Source: Arcobacter nitrofigilis DSM 7299 (lineage in GTDB: Bacteria > Campylobacterota > Campylobacteria > Campylobacterales > Arcobacteraceae). From it: 64,000 nucleotides of DNA. Shown here one piece after another: positions 7,723 to 17,399 of this stretch (position 1 is its first letter; each line of letters opens with the position of its first letter). The stretch is from NCBI RefSeq assembly GCF_000092245.1, contig NC_014166.1, forward strand, positions 992,001 through 1,056,000, read 5' to 3'. A model generated the notes under the pieces. The model worked only from the letters and a program-made list of their open reading frames with translations. It did no database searches and was not told where the DNA came from. Both the position numbers and the translations under genes were made by a program.

Positions 7723-7884
7723 ATGAAAACTATGTTTGTATTATTGATTTTTATAAGTTTAATATTTATATTTAAATTAAATGTTAAAACTGATGAAAAA
7801 CTCTTAAAATCAAAAGAAGATGTAAATCTTATTTTCTCTTCTGTTTATAAATCTAATTTAAAAGCTTATAAAAATAAATTATAG
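7723..7884 (+). CDS. Small single-pass membrane or secreted peptide (53 residues)
   Basis: The ATG at 7723 follows a good AAAAGGA ribosome site by 5 bases and reads MKTMFVLLIFISLIFIF and onward to TAG at 7882-7884. An N-terminal hydrophobic helix (residues 4-17) is followed by a short Lys-rich polar tail. It lies between the araC-type gene and the convergent DUF2721 gene. No homologue is recognised, but the ribosome site and membrane-peptide pattern make it credible. Confidence 0.5.
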   Translation: MKTMFVLLIFISLIFIFKLNVKTDEKLLKSKEDVNLIFSSVYKSNLKAYKNKL

Positions 7885-7888
7885 GCTT

Positions 7889-8287
7889 CTATTTACACTT
7901 CTTATCTAAGTCTTTTAGTTCTAAGTTTAGAGCATTTGATGAGATATATACTTCCCATAAAGAAATACATAAAGATATGCACATTGTAATTAAACTCAAT
8001 CCAAATATTTTTTTCCCAATATCATGAAACTGTAAAAAAAGTGAAAACATAGAAACAGTACACAATAACATTGATACAACTCCAAAAAATTGCATCCATT
8101 TTGTAAGTTCTAGTCTTGTCTTTAAATTTGCAATTTGTCCTCTTAATTCACCTGTTTCTTGCTCTCTTGCTTGTCTACTAATCGAACGAATAAGTTGTCC
8201 AGTTGTTAAAAATCTATTTGTATATGCTAAAAGAAGTAATGAAATAGCAGGGAAGAGTAAAGCTGGTGTTGATATTCCAATTTCCAT
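7889..8287 (-). CDS. DUF2721 family membrane protein
   Basis: A 132-residue protein with three hydrophobic segments (about residues 7-24, 66-88, 95-115). The cytoplasmic stretch RSISRQAREQETGELRGQIANLKTR between the first two is typical of DUF2721 proteins (SRQ ... L..Q...L..R). Function is unknown in the family. It is a single gene, 4 bases from the convergent small gene. Confidence 0.8.
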   Translation of the reverse strand: MEIGISTPALLFPAISLLLLAYTNRFLTTGQLIRSISRQAREQETGELRGQIANLKTRLELTKWMQFFGVVSMLLCTVSMFSLFLQFHDIGKKIFGLSLITMCISLCISLWEVYISSNALNLELKDLDKKCK

Positions 8288-8403
8288 AAAATGCCTTTAT
8301 ATTTTTTCGTATTGTAACTAAAAGAATAAAAAAGATTGTTTAAAATATATACAGCAAACTTATACATTTACTTAGATACATATATATTTCTAAAGACAGA
8401 TAG

Positions 8404-8411
8404 TGTAGAAT
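8404..8411 (+). promoter_or_regulatory. Extended -10 promoter for fhs
   Basis: TGTAGAAT, an extended -10 element, lies 33 bases before the fhs ATG. Confidence 0.4.
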
Positions 8412-8443
8412 AGAAAATCATATTTTTACATTTAGGAATACAT

Positions 8444-10120
8444 ATGTCAGATATTGAAATAGCACAAAAAGCTTCGATGAAGCCAATTATAGAATTAGCA
8501 AAAGCAAAATTTAATATTCCCCCAGAACATCTCGACCCTTATGGACACTATAAAGCAAAACTCTCTTTAGAATATGTTGATAGTTTAAGTCATCAAAATA
8601 AAGAGGGAAAACTTATACTTGTAACTGCCATAAGTCCCACTCCAGCAGGGGAAGGAAAAACTACTACTACAGTTGGTTTAGGTGATGCTTTAAATAGAAT
8701 AGGTAAAAAAACTATTATATGTTTACGAGAACCATCTCTTGGGCCTTGTTTTGGTTTAAAAGGAGGAGCAGCTGGTGGAGGTTATGCTCAAGTTGTACCT
8801 ATGGAAGATATAAATTTACATTTTACTGGAGATTTTCATGCTATTGGAGTGGCGCATAATTTACTTGCAGCCATGATTGACAATCATATTCACCATGGCA
8901 ATGCTTTAAATATAGATTCAAGACGTATAAAGTGGAAACGTGTTTTGGATATGAATGATAGAGCTTTACGAAAAATAACTATTGGACAAGGTGGTATTGG
9001 AAATGGTTTTTTAAGGGAAGATGGCTTTGATATTGTTGTTGCTTCTGAAGTTATGGCAATCCTTTGTTTAGCTACAAATAGAGCTGATTTAAAAGAGAGA
9101 CTTGGGCGAATAATTATTGGATATAAAACTGACAAAATCACACCTGTATATGCAAGTGATTTAAAAGCTCAGGGTGCCATGGCAGCTGTTTTAAAAGATG
9201 CTATTAAACCAAACTTAGTACAAACTTTAGAAAATAATATTGCTATAGTTCATGGTGGCCCTTTTGCAAATATTGCCCATGGTTGTAACTCTGTAACAGC
9301 TACAAAAACAGCGCTAAAATTAGCTGATTATGCAGTTACAGAAGCTGGTTTTGGAGCAGATTTAGGAGCTGAAAAGTTTTTAAATATTAAATGCAGAAGT
9401 TCTAAACTAAAACCCTCTGCTGTTGTATTAGTTGCAACTGTAAGAGCACTAAAGTATCATGGAGGTATTGAAACTGATCACCTAAATCAAGAAAATCTAG
9501 AAGCTCTTGAAATAGGTTTTTCAAATATTCAAAGACATATTCATAATATCACCAAAAATTATAATCTTCCAGTTGTTGTTAGTATAAATCATTTCACCCA
9601 TGATACTGATGCTGAAACATCTCTTTTAAAGAAAAAATGTGAAGAGTTAGGTGTGAAGTGTGTTATTTCAAGTCATTGGGCAAAAGGTGGAGCTGGAGCT
9701 GAAGAGTTAGCACGTGAAATAATTGAAATTGTTGATAATAAAGAAGCTAGTTTTGATTATTTATACGATGATGATATTCCCCTTTGGAATAAAATTGAAG
9801 TAATTGCTACAAAAATATATGGAGCAAAAGAGATAGTTGCAAGTTCAAAAGTACATGAAGAGATAGATAAACTTCAAAATAAGTATGGAAAACTCCCTAT
9901 TTGTATGGCAAAAACACAAATGTCTTTTTCCACAGATCCTACTTTAAAAGGAGCACCAAGTAATCATATTATAGAAATAAGTGATGTAAAACTAGAAAAT
10001 GGAGCAGGCTTTATAGTTGTAATTGCTGGAAACATGATGACAATGCCTGGACTTCCTAAAGTGCCAACTGCTGAAAAAATCGATATCGATGATGATGGTT
10101 TAATTACAGGGCTTTTTTAG
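8444..10120 (+). CDS. fhs: Formate-tetrahydrofolate ligase
   Basis: A 558-residue protein covering the full family length. It makes 10-formyl-THF from formate, THF and ATP in the cytoplasm. The P-loop-like [11 protein letters not shown] is at about residues 66-76. [19 protein letters not shown], the [15 protein letters not shown] segment and [13 protein letters not shown] are all present and canonical. It is monocistronic, with only 116 bases before the Pho-controlled pstS. Confidence 0.97.
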   Translation: MSDIEIAQKASMKPIIELAKAKFNIPPEHLDPYGHYKAKLSLEYVDSLSHQNKEGKLILVTAISPTPAGEGKTTTTVGLGDALNRIGKKTIICLREPSLGPCFGLKGGAAGGGYAQVVPMEDINLHFTGDFHAIGVAHNLLAAMIDNHIHHGNALNIDSRRIKWKRVLDMNDRALRKITIGQGGIGNGFLREDGFDIVVASEVMAILCLATNRADLKERLGRIIIGYKTDKITPVYASDLKAQGAMAAVLKDAIKPNLVQTLENNIAIVHGGPFANIAHGCNSVTATKTALKLADYAVTEAGFGADLGAEKFLNIKCRSSKLKPSAVVLVATVRALKYHGGIETDHLNQENLEALEIGFSNIQRHIHNITKNYNLPVVVSINHFTHDTDAETSLLKKKCEELGVKCVISSHWAKGGAGAEELAREIIEIVDNKEASFDYLYDDDIPLWNKIEVIATKIYGAKEIVASSKVHEEIDKLQNKYGKLPICMAKTQMSFSTDPTLKGAPSNHIIEISDVKLENGAGFIVVIAGNMMTMPGLPKVPTAEKIDIDDDGLITGLF

Positions 10121-10170
10121 CTTTGTAATTTAAAATATAAATAATTATTCTTAAGTTTGTTAATAAATTA

Positions 10171-10203
10171 TGTAACCGTTTTGTAATTAAAGAAGATTAG
10201 AAT
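10171..10203 (+). promoter_or_regulatory. Candidate Pho box and -10 of the pst operon
   Basis: TGTAAC (10171-10176) and TGTAAT (10182-10187) are direct repeats exactly 11 bases apart, close to the PhoB half-site TGTCAY with the same period. A -10-like TAGAAT follows at 10198-10203, 10 bases after the second repeat, the usual PhoB-promoter layout with the box replacing -35. No phoB/phoR-type pair adjoins the operon. Confidence 0.6.
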
Positions 10204-10236
10204 TCTAACACTAAATTAAAAAAAGGTAATTAACAA

Positions 10237-11235
10237 ATGAAAAAAATCGCGTTATTAGCAGCAGCATTGCTAACAGTTTCTTCAGTTTCGGCAGCAGATT
10301 TAAAAGGTAGTGGAGCTTCTTTCCCTTATAGTGTTTATCAATCATGGATTGGTGCTTATCACAAAGCAACAGGAATTGAGATTGATTATATTTCAAAAGG
10401 AAGTTCAGCTGGTATCAAAGATGCAAAAGCAAGAGCAGTTGACTTTGCAGGTACAGATGCACCTTTAAATCCAGAAAAATTAACAAGTGCAAAATTATAC
10501 CAATTCCCAGGTGTAGTTGGTGCAATTACTATGAGTTATAATATGCCAGATATTGCAAAATTAAGTTTAAGTAGAGCTGCAATTGCAGGAATAGCTCTTG
10601 GAAAAATTAAATATTGGGATAGTAAAATTATTACAGCTGAAAATAAAGGTGTAAAACTTCCTCATGAAAAAATTACTTTTGTTCACAGAGCTGATGGTTC
10701 TGGAACTACATTTAACTTTACTTACTACCTAAGTAAAATTTCTAAAACTTGGAAAGATACTTTTGGAGCTAAAAAATCTCTTAACTGGCCAGGTGATCAT
10801 CATGTTGGTGGTAAAGGAAATACAGGTGTAGCTGCACTTATTAAACAAACTCCATATTCTGTTGGTTATGTTGATTATGCTGATGCAACAAATAATAAAC
10901 TTCAAATGGCTTCTGTTGAAAATAAAGATGGACATTATATTAAACCAGAATTAAAAGCTTTCCAAGATGCTGCTGCAAAAGCATCTCTTGATCCTAAAAA
11001 AGATTTTTATGCTGTAATTGCTGACCCATCTGGTAAAGGTTCTTATCCAATCGTTGCTGCAACATTTATTTTATTACCAAAAGAAAAAACTGAAACAAAT
11101 AAAAAAGTTACAGCTTTCTATGACTGGTCTTATAAAAATGGTCAAGATCTTGCAAGTGGTTTAGGTTATGTTCCTCTTCCAGATGCATTAACATCTAAAA
11201 TTAGAAAATATTGGGCTGAAAAAGGTATTAACTAA
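10237..11235 (+). CDS. pstS: Phosphate ABC transporter substrate-binding protein PstS
   Basis: A 332-residue periplasmic protein with a Sec signal peptide (MKKIALLAAALLTVSSVSA, cleavage near residue 20). Phosphate-binding landmarks are present: GSGASFPYSVY, DFAGTDAPL, RADGSGTTFNFTYYLS. It is the first gene of pstSCAB, preceded by a Pho box and followed by a strong hairpin that should favour pstS mRNA over the membrane genes. Confidence 0.97.
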   Translation: MKKIALLAAALLTVSSVSAADLKGSGASFPYSVYQSWIGAYHKATGIEIDYISKGSSAGIKDAKARAVDFAGTDAPLNPEKLTSAKLYQFPGVVGAITMSYNMPDIAKLSLSRAAIAGIALGKIKYWDSKIITAENKGVKLPHEKITFVHRADGSGTTFNFTYYLSKISKTWKDTFGAKKSLNWPGDHHVGGKGNTGVAALIKQTPYSVGYVDYADATNNKLQMASVENKDGHYIKPELKAFQDAAAKASLDPKKDFYAVIADPSGKGSYPIVAATFILLPKEKTETNKKVTAFYDWSYKNGQDLASGLGYVPLPDALTSKIRKYWAEKGIN

Positions 11236-11246
11236 TACCTCCCATA

Positions 11247-11280
11247 ATAAACAACTTGAACTTTAGTTCAAGTTGTTTAT
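11247..11280 (+). terminator. Intercistronic hairpin after pstS
   Basis: A perfect 16-bp stem with a 2-base centre (ATAAACAACTTGAACT paired with its complement). No long T-run follows, so it probably attenuates transcription or protects pstS mRNA rather than ending the operon. Confidence 0.7.
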
Positions 11281-11353
11281 ACCTTATGTTAAAAAATAAG
11301 TTTTCAAAAGTGTATTTTATACATTTTTTAGAATTTATAAGTATTGGTTGTTA

Positions 11354-12313
11354 ATGGAAAAAATTTTTAAAAATCTCTCTTTTATTAGTGCAAGTTTTGT
11401 TTTAATAGTTCTTCTAGGAATATTTATTAGTCTATTTAATTCAGCAAGACCTGCGATGGCTGAGTTTGGCTTTGGCTTTATTACTGATTCTTCTTGGGAA
11501 AAGAATGTTACTATTGAAAAACCAGTAAGTAAAATAACTACTGCTAAAACTTCAAAAGAAGTTTCAACAAATGTTGAATCTGATGATGCCTTTGATGATA
11601 TATTAGTTGAGGATGATGATTCTTTAACTAAGACTATTTATGGTGGATTGATTCCAATTGTTGGTACTATTTTATCAACCTTGATTGCTATGGTTTTTGC
11701 TTTGCCTATTGCTATGGGTATCGCAGTTTTTCTAGCAGAAATCGCTCCTAAAAATATTTCAAATGTAGTAGGTATTGCAATAGAACTTTTAGCTGCAATT
11801 CCAAGTATTATTTTTGGTATGTGGGGTTTATTTTATTTCGCACCGATTGTTCAAAGTATTGTTGGTGGATATCAAGTATCACTTTTAACAGCAGGACTTG
11901 TTCTTGGGGTTATGATACTTCCTTTTATGGCAGCAATTACAAGGGATAGTATGAAAACTACTCCTGATGTTTTAAAAGAGTCGGCATATGCTTTAGGTGC
12001 AACAAAATTTGAAGTTATAAAAGATATTATATTCCCTTATTCAAAAAGTGGAATTATCGGTTCAATAATTCTTGCTCTTGGACGTGCTTTAGGTGAGACA
12101 ATGGCAGTTGCATTTTTGATTGGTTCTGTTTTTTCAATGCCAACAAAACTTACTGATCCTACTGTATCAATTCCAGTTGCTATGGCAAATAACTTTGGAG
12201 AAGCAACAGGACTTACAATGTCTTCATTGTTCTATTTAGCATTTTTACTTTTTGTAATAAGTTTTACAGTTATCTCAATTGCAAAAATCTATTTTCTTAG
12301 AAAGGTTAACTAA
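11354..12313 (+). CDS. pstC: Phosphate ABC transporter permease PstC
   Basis: A permease of about 319 residues with one N-terminal helix, then five further membrane helices and the binding-protein-dependent EAA loop (ESAYALGATKFEVIKDIIFP). The first loop has an unusual Asp-rich insertion (residues about 50-95, SDDAFDDILVEDDDS). The ATG at 11354 is preferred over the TTG two codons upstream. The stop overlaps the pstA ATG (TAATG). Confidence 0.95.
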   Translation: MEKIFKNLSFISASFVLIVLLGIFISLFNSARPAMAEFGFGFITDSSWEKNVTIEKPVSKITTAKTSKEVSTNVESDDAFDDILVEDDDSLTKTIYGGLIPIVGTILSTLIAMVFALPIAMGIAVFLAEIAPKNISNVVGIAIELLAAIPSIIFGMWGLFYFAPIVQSIVGGYQVSLLTAGLVLGVMILPFMAAITRDSMKTTPDVLKESAYALGATKFEVIKDIIFPYSKSGIIGSIILALGRALGETMAVAFLIGSVFSMPTKLTDPTVSIPVAMANNFGEATGLTMSSLFYLAFLLFVISFTVISIAKIYFLRKVN

Positions 12314-13116
12314 TGAGATTATTTTTAAATAAGTTTATCTTAGTTTTATCAACTATTTCAGCTTTGATTGGTTTAGCTTTTCTAGGTTGGATATTAATTA
12401 CTTTAGTAATAAAAGGATTGAGTTCTTTTCACCTTTCATTATTCTTTAATGATCTAATAAATGGAGGACTTAGAAATCTAATTATTGGTCAATTTATTAT
12501 TGCAGGTATTGCTTCACTAATTGGTATTCCTATTGGAATGTTAGCAGGTATTTATCTACAAGAGTATGGTGGTAAAAAATTTGTAAGAGTTATAAGAGAT
12601 CTTAGCGATATTATGATGAGTGCTCCATCAATTGTAATTGGTGCTTTCGTTTATGCAATTATTGTTGTTCCAACAGGAGGAACAAGTGGATTTGCTGGAA
12701 GTATTGCTTTAGCTATTATGATGATACCAATTGTTATTAATACAACTGATAATATGTTATCACTAGTTCCAAGAGAGTTAAGAGAAGCTGGTATGGCTCT
12801 AGGTGCAAGTAAGTATAGAGTTACCCTTGATATTGTTATAAAAGCTGCAAAAGTAGGAATTATGACAGGTTTACTTTTATCATTTGCAAGAATTATTGGA
12901 GAAACAGCACCACTTCTTTTTACAAGTGAGACAAGTAACTATTTTAGTTTAGATTTAACAGAAGCTTTCCCTTCATTAACTGTTAGTATTTACAATCTTG
13001 CAAATGACCCAGTTACAGCAAGCCGAGATTTAGCTTGGGCAGCATCATTTATACTTACAGCATTGGTTTTAATGATAAACCTATCTGGAAGATACATTAC
13101 AAGACACAAAGGATAA
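12313..13116 (+). CDS. pstA: Phosphate ABC transporter permease PstA
   Basis: A 267-residue inner-membrane permease with six predicted helices and the EAA loop EAGMALGASKYRVTLDIVI. It is translationally coupled to pstC by a one-base overlap and followed 5 bases later by pstB. Confidence 0.95.
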   Translation: MRLFLNKFILVLSTISALIGLAFLGWILITLVIKGLSSFHLSLFFNDLINGGLRNLIIGQFIIAGIASLIGIPIGMLAGIYLQEYGGKKFVRVIRDLSDIMMSAPSIVIGAFVYAIIVVPTGGTSGFAGSIALAIMMIPIVINTTDNMLSLVPRELREAGMALGASKYRVTLDIVIKAAKVGIMTGLLLSFARIIGETAPLLFTSETSNYFSLDLTEAFPSLTVSIYNLANDPVTASRDLAWAASFILTALVLMINLSGRYITRHKG

Positions 13117-13121
13117 AATAA

Positions 13122-13904
13122 ATGTCAATTATGAGTATAGAAAATTTTGGTTTTAGATATGCCTCGGCACAAACTAAATCATTAAATGATATTAACTTAA
13201 AAATTAAAAAAAATTCAATCACAGCTTTAATTGGACCTAGTGGATGTGGAAAATCTACACTACTTAGATCTTTAAATAGAATTCATGATTTATATCCTGG
13301 AAACGAATATTCTGGTAAATTGATGCTTTTAAATCAAAAAAAGAAAAAAATGGAAAATATTCTTGATTTGAAAAAAGAGAATAGTTTTATATCTTTAAGA
13401 CAAAGAGTAGGTATGATATTTCAAAAACCTACACCTTTTCCAATGAGTATTTTTGATAATGTTGCTTATGGTTTAAGAATATCTGGAATTAAAAATAGAA
13501 CTGAATTAGCAGATAGAGTTGAAATGGCTTTAAAAGGTAGTGCTTTATATGGTGAAGTAAAAGATCGTATGAATAAGAGTGCTATGGGATTAAGTGGTGG
13601 ACAACAACAAAGATTGTGTATTGCAAGAGCAGTTGCTTTAAAACCTGAACTTTTATTATTTGATGAACCAACATCTGCTCTAGACCCTATTTCAACAGCT
13701 GCTATTGAAGAGTTGATAGTTGAACTTAAAAATGAAGTAAGTATCGCAATTGTTACACATAATATGCAACAAGCAAGTAGAATTAGTGAATATACTGCAT
13801 TTATGTATCTTGGTGATTTAGTTGAATATGATGAAACATCAAATATATTCTTAAATCCAAAAGAGAAAAAAACAGAAGATTATATTACTGGAAGATTTGG
13901 ATAA
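13122..13904 (+). CDS. pstB: Phosphate ABC transporter ATP-binding protein PstB
   Basis: A 260-residue ABC ATPase: Walker [10 protein letters not shown], the PstB-typical [14 protein letters not shown] segment, signature LSGGQQQR, Walker [14 protein letters not shown] and H-loop VTHNMQ. It is the last gene of the operon. A phoU gene is not present after it. Confidence 0.97.
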   Translation: MSIMSIENFGFRYASAQTKSLNDINLKIKKNSITALIGPSGCGKSTLLRSLNRIHDLYPGNEYSGKLMLLNQKKKKMENILDLKKENSFISLRQRVGMIFQKPTPFPMSIFDNVAYGLRISGIKNRTELADRVEMALKGSALYGEVKDRMNKSAMGLSGGQQQRLCIARAVALKPELLLFDEPTSALDPISTAAIEELIVELKNEVSIAIVTHNMQQASRISEYTAFMYLGDLVEYDETSNIFLNPKEKKTEDYITGRFG

Positions 13905-13932
13905 TAAAAAATAAGAGTTATTTTATATGATG

Positions 13933-13968
13933 AAAAAAGGCAAAGTTATTTAACTTTGCCTTTTTTTT
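13933..13968. terminator. Bidirectional terminator between pstB and the flavin reductase gene
   Basis: A perfect stem AAAAAAGGCAAAGTTA / TAACTTTGCCTTTTTT with a TT centre and T-runs on both strands. It serves the two convergent genes and touches the flavin reductase stop codon. Confidence 0.85.
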
Positions 13969-14476
13969 AATCCCTTGAAAGTTTGACTAACTGCTTAATC
14001 ATAATTTTTGCACTATCCTCAATTAAAGGCTTTTCATAAGTTGTTAATAGCTCTCTTGCTAAAATATTTGCACCTAAGTGTTGAAACTGTATTCTCATAG
14101 CTTGAAGACCTTTTTGTCCTCCACCTCCACTGTGAGTCGCTAATCCTACAATCTTTTCATTAAAAGCATCTCTCCATGATTCAGTTGCTCTTGAAGTCCA
14201 CGCCATAGCATTATTAAGTACTGGTGGCATAACTCCATTATATTCAGGAGCAACGATAATAAATGCTTTTAGGGCTAAAATTTTGTTTGCTAACTCTTTT
14301 GCAGTATCTGGAATACCATTTCTTTCTTCTTCAACTGTACTATATAATGGTAAGTTTAAATCCACTAAATTAATAACCTCTGCATCAACACCTTCAATAG
14401 TTGCTAATTCTTTTAATTTATCACCTAATTTTCTATTATTATTTGCACTTGCAACTAATATTCCAATTTTTGACAT
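13967..14476 (-). CDS. NADPH-dependent FMN reductase family protein
   Basis: A 169-residue flavodoxin-fold enzyme beginning with a GILVASANNNRKLGDKL phosphate-binding loop. The family motif APEYNGVMPPVLNNAMAW lies at about residues 78-95, and SGGGGQKGLQAMR near the C terminus. It probably reduces flavins, quinones or chromate-like acceptors with NAD(P)H in the cytosol. It is monocistronic; substrate is unknown. Confidence 0.88.
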   Translation of the reverse strand: MSKIGILVASANNNRKLGDKLKELATIEGVDAEVINLVDLNLPLYSTVEEERNGIPDTAKELANKILALKAFIIVAPEYNGVMPPVLNNAMAWTSRATESWRDAFNEKIVGLATHSGGGGQKGLQAMRIQFQHLGANILARELLTTYEKPLIEDSAKIMIKQLVKLSRD

Positions 14477-14586
14477 TTATATCCTTTATAATATTTTTTG
14501 AAATATACCAAACAAAACTTTACTATTAATAACGAAGAAAATCAAGAAAAAAACCTAAAATTATTTTAAATTTTCAATTTATTTAT

Positions 14587-15486
14587 TTATTGCATCAGAT
14601 AATATAATGCACCAGTCGTAGCAAAAGAGAAGATAATACCATATCCTACAATTGCTGAACACAATCTAGGAGCTAGTCCTGCCATAGATGCCATAGCACC
14701 TGCTGTTATCATAGCGGGCATTGCAGCTTCTATTATTGAAACTTTTGCAGCTAATCCACTCCAACCAAATATAAAACAAATAGCAAAAGCAATTGCTGGA
14801 CCAATAATTAGTTTTATAAAACTTGATACAAAAAATGGTTTAATATCATGGGCTGGTATTTTAAATTGTAATTGTAATCCAACTGCTACTAAAACTAATG
14901 GCACAATTGTATTAGAAAATATTTTTAATATGTGTATTACCATAGGTGAAAGAGTTGTTCCCATAAGTAAAAGACCCACAATCAATGAAAGAAAAGGAGG
15001 GAAAGTTACAACTTTGATAGTAATAATTTTAAAATTTGTTTTTCCACTACCTGAATATAAAGTTAAAACAAAAGTTGCATAACTGATTAAAAATATGAAT
15101 GTACCAAGTTGATCATAAATAAGTAAATAAGCCATAGCCTCTTGACCATAATAAGCATTTATTAAAGGAATACCTAAAAATGAAGTATTACCCAAAACAG
15201 TCACTAACATCAAAGCACCTGTAACTTCCCTTGTAAACTCAAGCCATCTTGAAACATAAAAAGTGATAACCGCAGTAATACTCATAACACTCCATGCAAT
15301 TACTATTGGGATTATCATTGTAAGTGATATTTTCATTGTAGGGATTTCAAGTAGTATCATGGCTGGCATTGATATATAAATAACAAATTTATTCAAAATT
15401 TCAGGTGTATTATCTGAAAATGCCTTAAGTATTTGAAATAAATAACCTAATCCAATACATAAAATAATAAGTATAAAATTTTCCAT
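14587..15486 (-). CDS. AEC family transporter (auxin efflux carrier / malate permease type)
   Basis: A 299-residue protein with about ten hydrophobic helices arranged as two inverted halves, with the crossover residues NTSFLGIPL in the first half and EAAMPAMITAGAMA in the second. Bacterial AEC proteins carry small organic anions; the substrate here cannot be read. It is monocistronic. Confidence 0.85.
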   Translation of the reverse strand: MENFILIILCIGLGYLFQILKAFSDNTPEILNKFVIYISMPAMILLEIPTMKISLTMIIPIVIAWSVMSITAVITFYVSRWLEFTREVTGALMLVTVLGNTSFLGIPLINAYYGQEAMAYLLIYDQLGTFIFLISYATFVLTLYSGSGKTNFKIITIKVVTFPPFLSLIVGLLLMGTTLSPMVIHILKIFSNTIVPLVLVAVGLQLQFKIPAHDIKPFFVSSFIKLIIGPAIAFAICFIFGWSGLAAKVSIIEAAMPAMITAGAMASMAGLAPRLCSAIVGYGIIFSFATTGALYYLMQ

Positions 15487-15609
15487 TATTATTGCCTTTA
15501 ATAGAGTTCAGGCATATTGTATCTTCAAGAAGATCAGTAGTTATTTTTAATGGTTTAGGTGAAAATAATAGAATGCCTAATTAGTATGTGAATAGTATCG
15601 AAAAAACAA

Positions 15610-16308
15610 TTAATTTTTTAACTTAGATTTAACTGTATCAACAAATATTTTAAAAATCTTTAAATGCTGCTTTTTGTAAAAAAGATATTCAGGATGCCAT
15701 TGCACTCCAAATATCAAATTATTTTCATCTTTTTTTGATATTGATTGAATAATATTATATTTATCAACTGCTTCTAATTTAAAAGATTCAGGTAGTTTTT
15801 GTACAGCTTGATGGTGTAATGTATTTATTTTTAAAGATGAAGTTTTTAAACATGTATCTAAAATACCACCTTTTGTTACACTTATAGTTTTCCAAGGAAG
15901 TGGGGTATACTTATAATCATAACCATCTCTTCTTATATCTTTACAAAGTTCTCCTCCAAAAAATATATTTATAAGTTGATATCCTCTACATATGCCAAAA
16001 ACTGGTTTATTATTTTCAACAGCTTTATTTAAAAGTTTATACTCCAAAACATCTCTTTCATAGGAAATTACATCTTCTATTTTGCAAGTTTTATCTTCTA
16101 TAAAAGCATTATATAAATCATTCCCTCCACTTATTAGTAAGCCATCCATATCTAAATCATCATAGGGCTTATTTGGGGTGATTATTTTAGTACGAGCTCC
16201 ACATAAGAAAAGTGAAAAAATTATAAAGAACCTAGATACAAATCCTTTTTTAGGACCTGTAACTATTATAGTAGGTCTGTGATGTAGCCATGACATTGTT
16301 CTATCCAT
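15610..16308 (-). CDS. Class I glutamine amidotransferase-like (PuuD / gamma-glutamyl hydrolase type)
   Basis: A 232-residue protein with an intact triad: nucleophile Cys107 in FGICRGYQ, and His205 and Glu207 in GVQWHPEY. GLLISGGNDLY and HHQAVQKLP are typical of gamma-glutamyl hydrolases of the PuuD group. It overlaps the amidoligase gene by 43 bases, a strong sign of coupling. Pairs of amidoligase with this type of amidase have been described by comparative genomics as peptide-tagging or gamma-glutamyl-amide modules. An internal ATG at 16296 is an alternative start. Confidence 0.82.
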   Translation of the reverse strand: MDRTMSWLHHRPTIIVTGPKKGFVSRFFIIFSLFLCGARTKIITPNKPYDDLDMDGLLISGGNDLYNAFIEDKTCKIEDVISYERDVLEYKLLNKAVENNKPVFGICRGYQLINIFFGGELCKDIRRDGYDYKYTPLPWKTISVTKGGILDTCLKTSSLKINTLHHQAVQKLPESFKLEAVDKYNIIQSISKKDENNLIFGVQWHPEYLFYKKQHLKIFKIFVDTVKSKLKN

Positions 16309-17282
16309 TCATTTTTATTAAATAAAGGTGAATCAAGTTGAATCAAAAACTCTTTACTCATTTTGTTAAATATTTTTTCATTATTTGCTAAGATTTCAAC
16401 TATCACCCATAATTGAAACTCTTGGGAAAGATTCCATCTAAAAAGATTTACTTTTGAATTTGGCAATCTATAGTGATATGTAGGTCTTGGATTTATTTTC
16501 TCTTTTGGAAGATGTTTTCTTACTTCTTTTTCATCCCAAAAAGCTAATTGTGGTAACATATCCAAAATACGATTTCTTGTGGGATTATATTTTATATAAT
16601 CTTCTAAAAACTCTTCTTTTGTTGGCTTATACTCTAAATCAATAATTTTTTTAATATACTCTTTTGGAAAATCATTTATATAAGGTGAAACTTTTCTTGC
16701 AATATCAACTTCACTTTGAAGCTCTATCCATTTTTGAATAATTAAAAATGATTTAAAAAGTCTTAGTACATCCTCAATATTTTGACTTGGTGGTTCTATA
16801 TTAAAATGAACTCCAAAAGCATAATAAAGTGAATGAGTAGTTCCTAATGCTCCATTTAATCTAAGAGTTTCAACTAGTTTATCAGCTTCTTTTAGATCTT
16901 TAATTGGTATTGGTGGAGCTGCTATTTCAAAAGGTACAAAACGTTTGGAAGTTTTATCTACGATATCATCAATGCTATGAGATACACTTCCAATTATATT
17001 GCTAAGTTTATCAAATAAATTATCAGTTTGCATTTTTTGAAGTAATTGGGCATCAAGTTCAAACTTGAAATTTCCATATTTTGTATCTTTTAATTCAAGT
17101 TCATATTTTGTGATTTTGTGTAAGTTTCCCCCAAATATGTCAGATACAAGTTTGGCGCTTTTTTCTAGTGAAAGATTTGAATACTCTATTTCAATACCCA
17201 CATGTCTTGGCTTATCTTTATTATTAAAAAAAAGTGTTGGTAAATGTTTTTTTTCGATTATTTCTTGATATTTTATTTGCAT
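16266..17282 (-). CDS. Amidoligase_2 family (ATP-grasp/GCS-like) enzyme
   Basis: A 338-residue protein with the N-terminal RHVGIEIEYSNLS strand motif of the COOH-NH2 ligase (glutamine synthetase/GCS-like) fold, metal-binding acidic residues in FELDAQLL, and GVHFNIEPP in the centre. Such ligases join an amino acid to another amino or carboxyl group using ATP. Substrate is unknown. It is the first gene of a two-gene operon with the PuuD-like amidase. Confidence 0.8.
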   Translation of the reverse strand: MQIKYQEIIEKKHLPTLFFNNKDKPRHVGIEIEYSNLSLEKSAKLVSDIFGGNLHKITKYELELKDTKYGNFKFELDAQLLQKMQTDNLFDKLSNIIGSVSHSIDDIVDKTSKRFVPFEIAAPPIPIKDLKEADKLVETLRLNGALGTTHSLYYAFGVHFNIEPPSQNIEDVLRLFKSFLIIQKWIELQSEVDIARKVSPYINDFPKEYIKKIIDLEYKPTKEEFLEDYIKYNPTRNRILDMLPQLAFWDEKEVRKHLPKEKINPRPTYHYRLPNSKVNLFRWNLSQEFQLWVIVEILANNEKIFNKMSKEFLIQLDSPLFNKNEWIEQCHGYITDLL

Positions 17283-17399
17283 ATTCTACCTTATTATCTT
17301 TTTTACTATTTTGAAGATATAAGCTAAGAGGAAATATTAATTAAAATAATTATAATTTCTTAGCTAAGATAACAATAACATAACATATTTAAAGATAAC

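Noticed and set aside
10211-10396. Minus-strand open frame over the pstS start
   Set aside because: Fully covered by the pstS signal-peptide region and promoter; no motif and no ribosome site.
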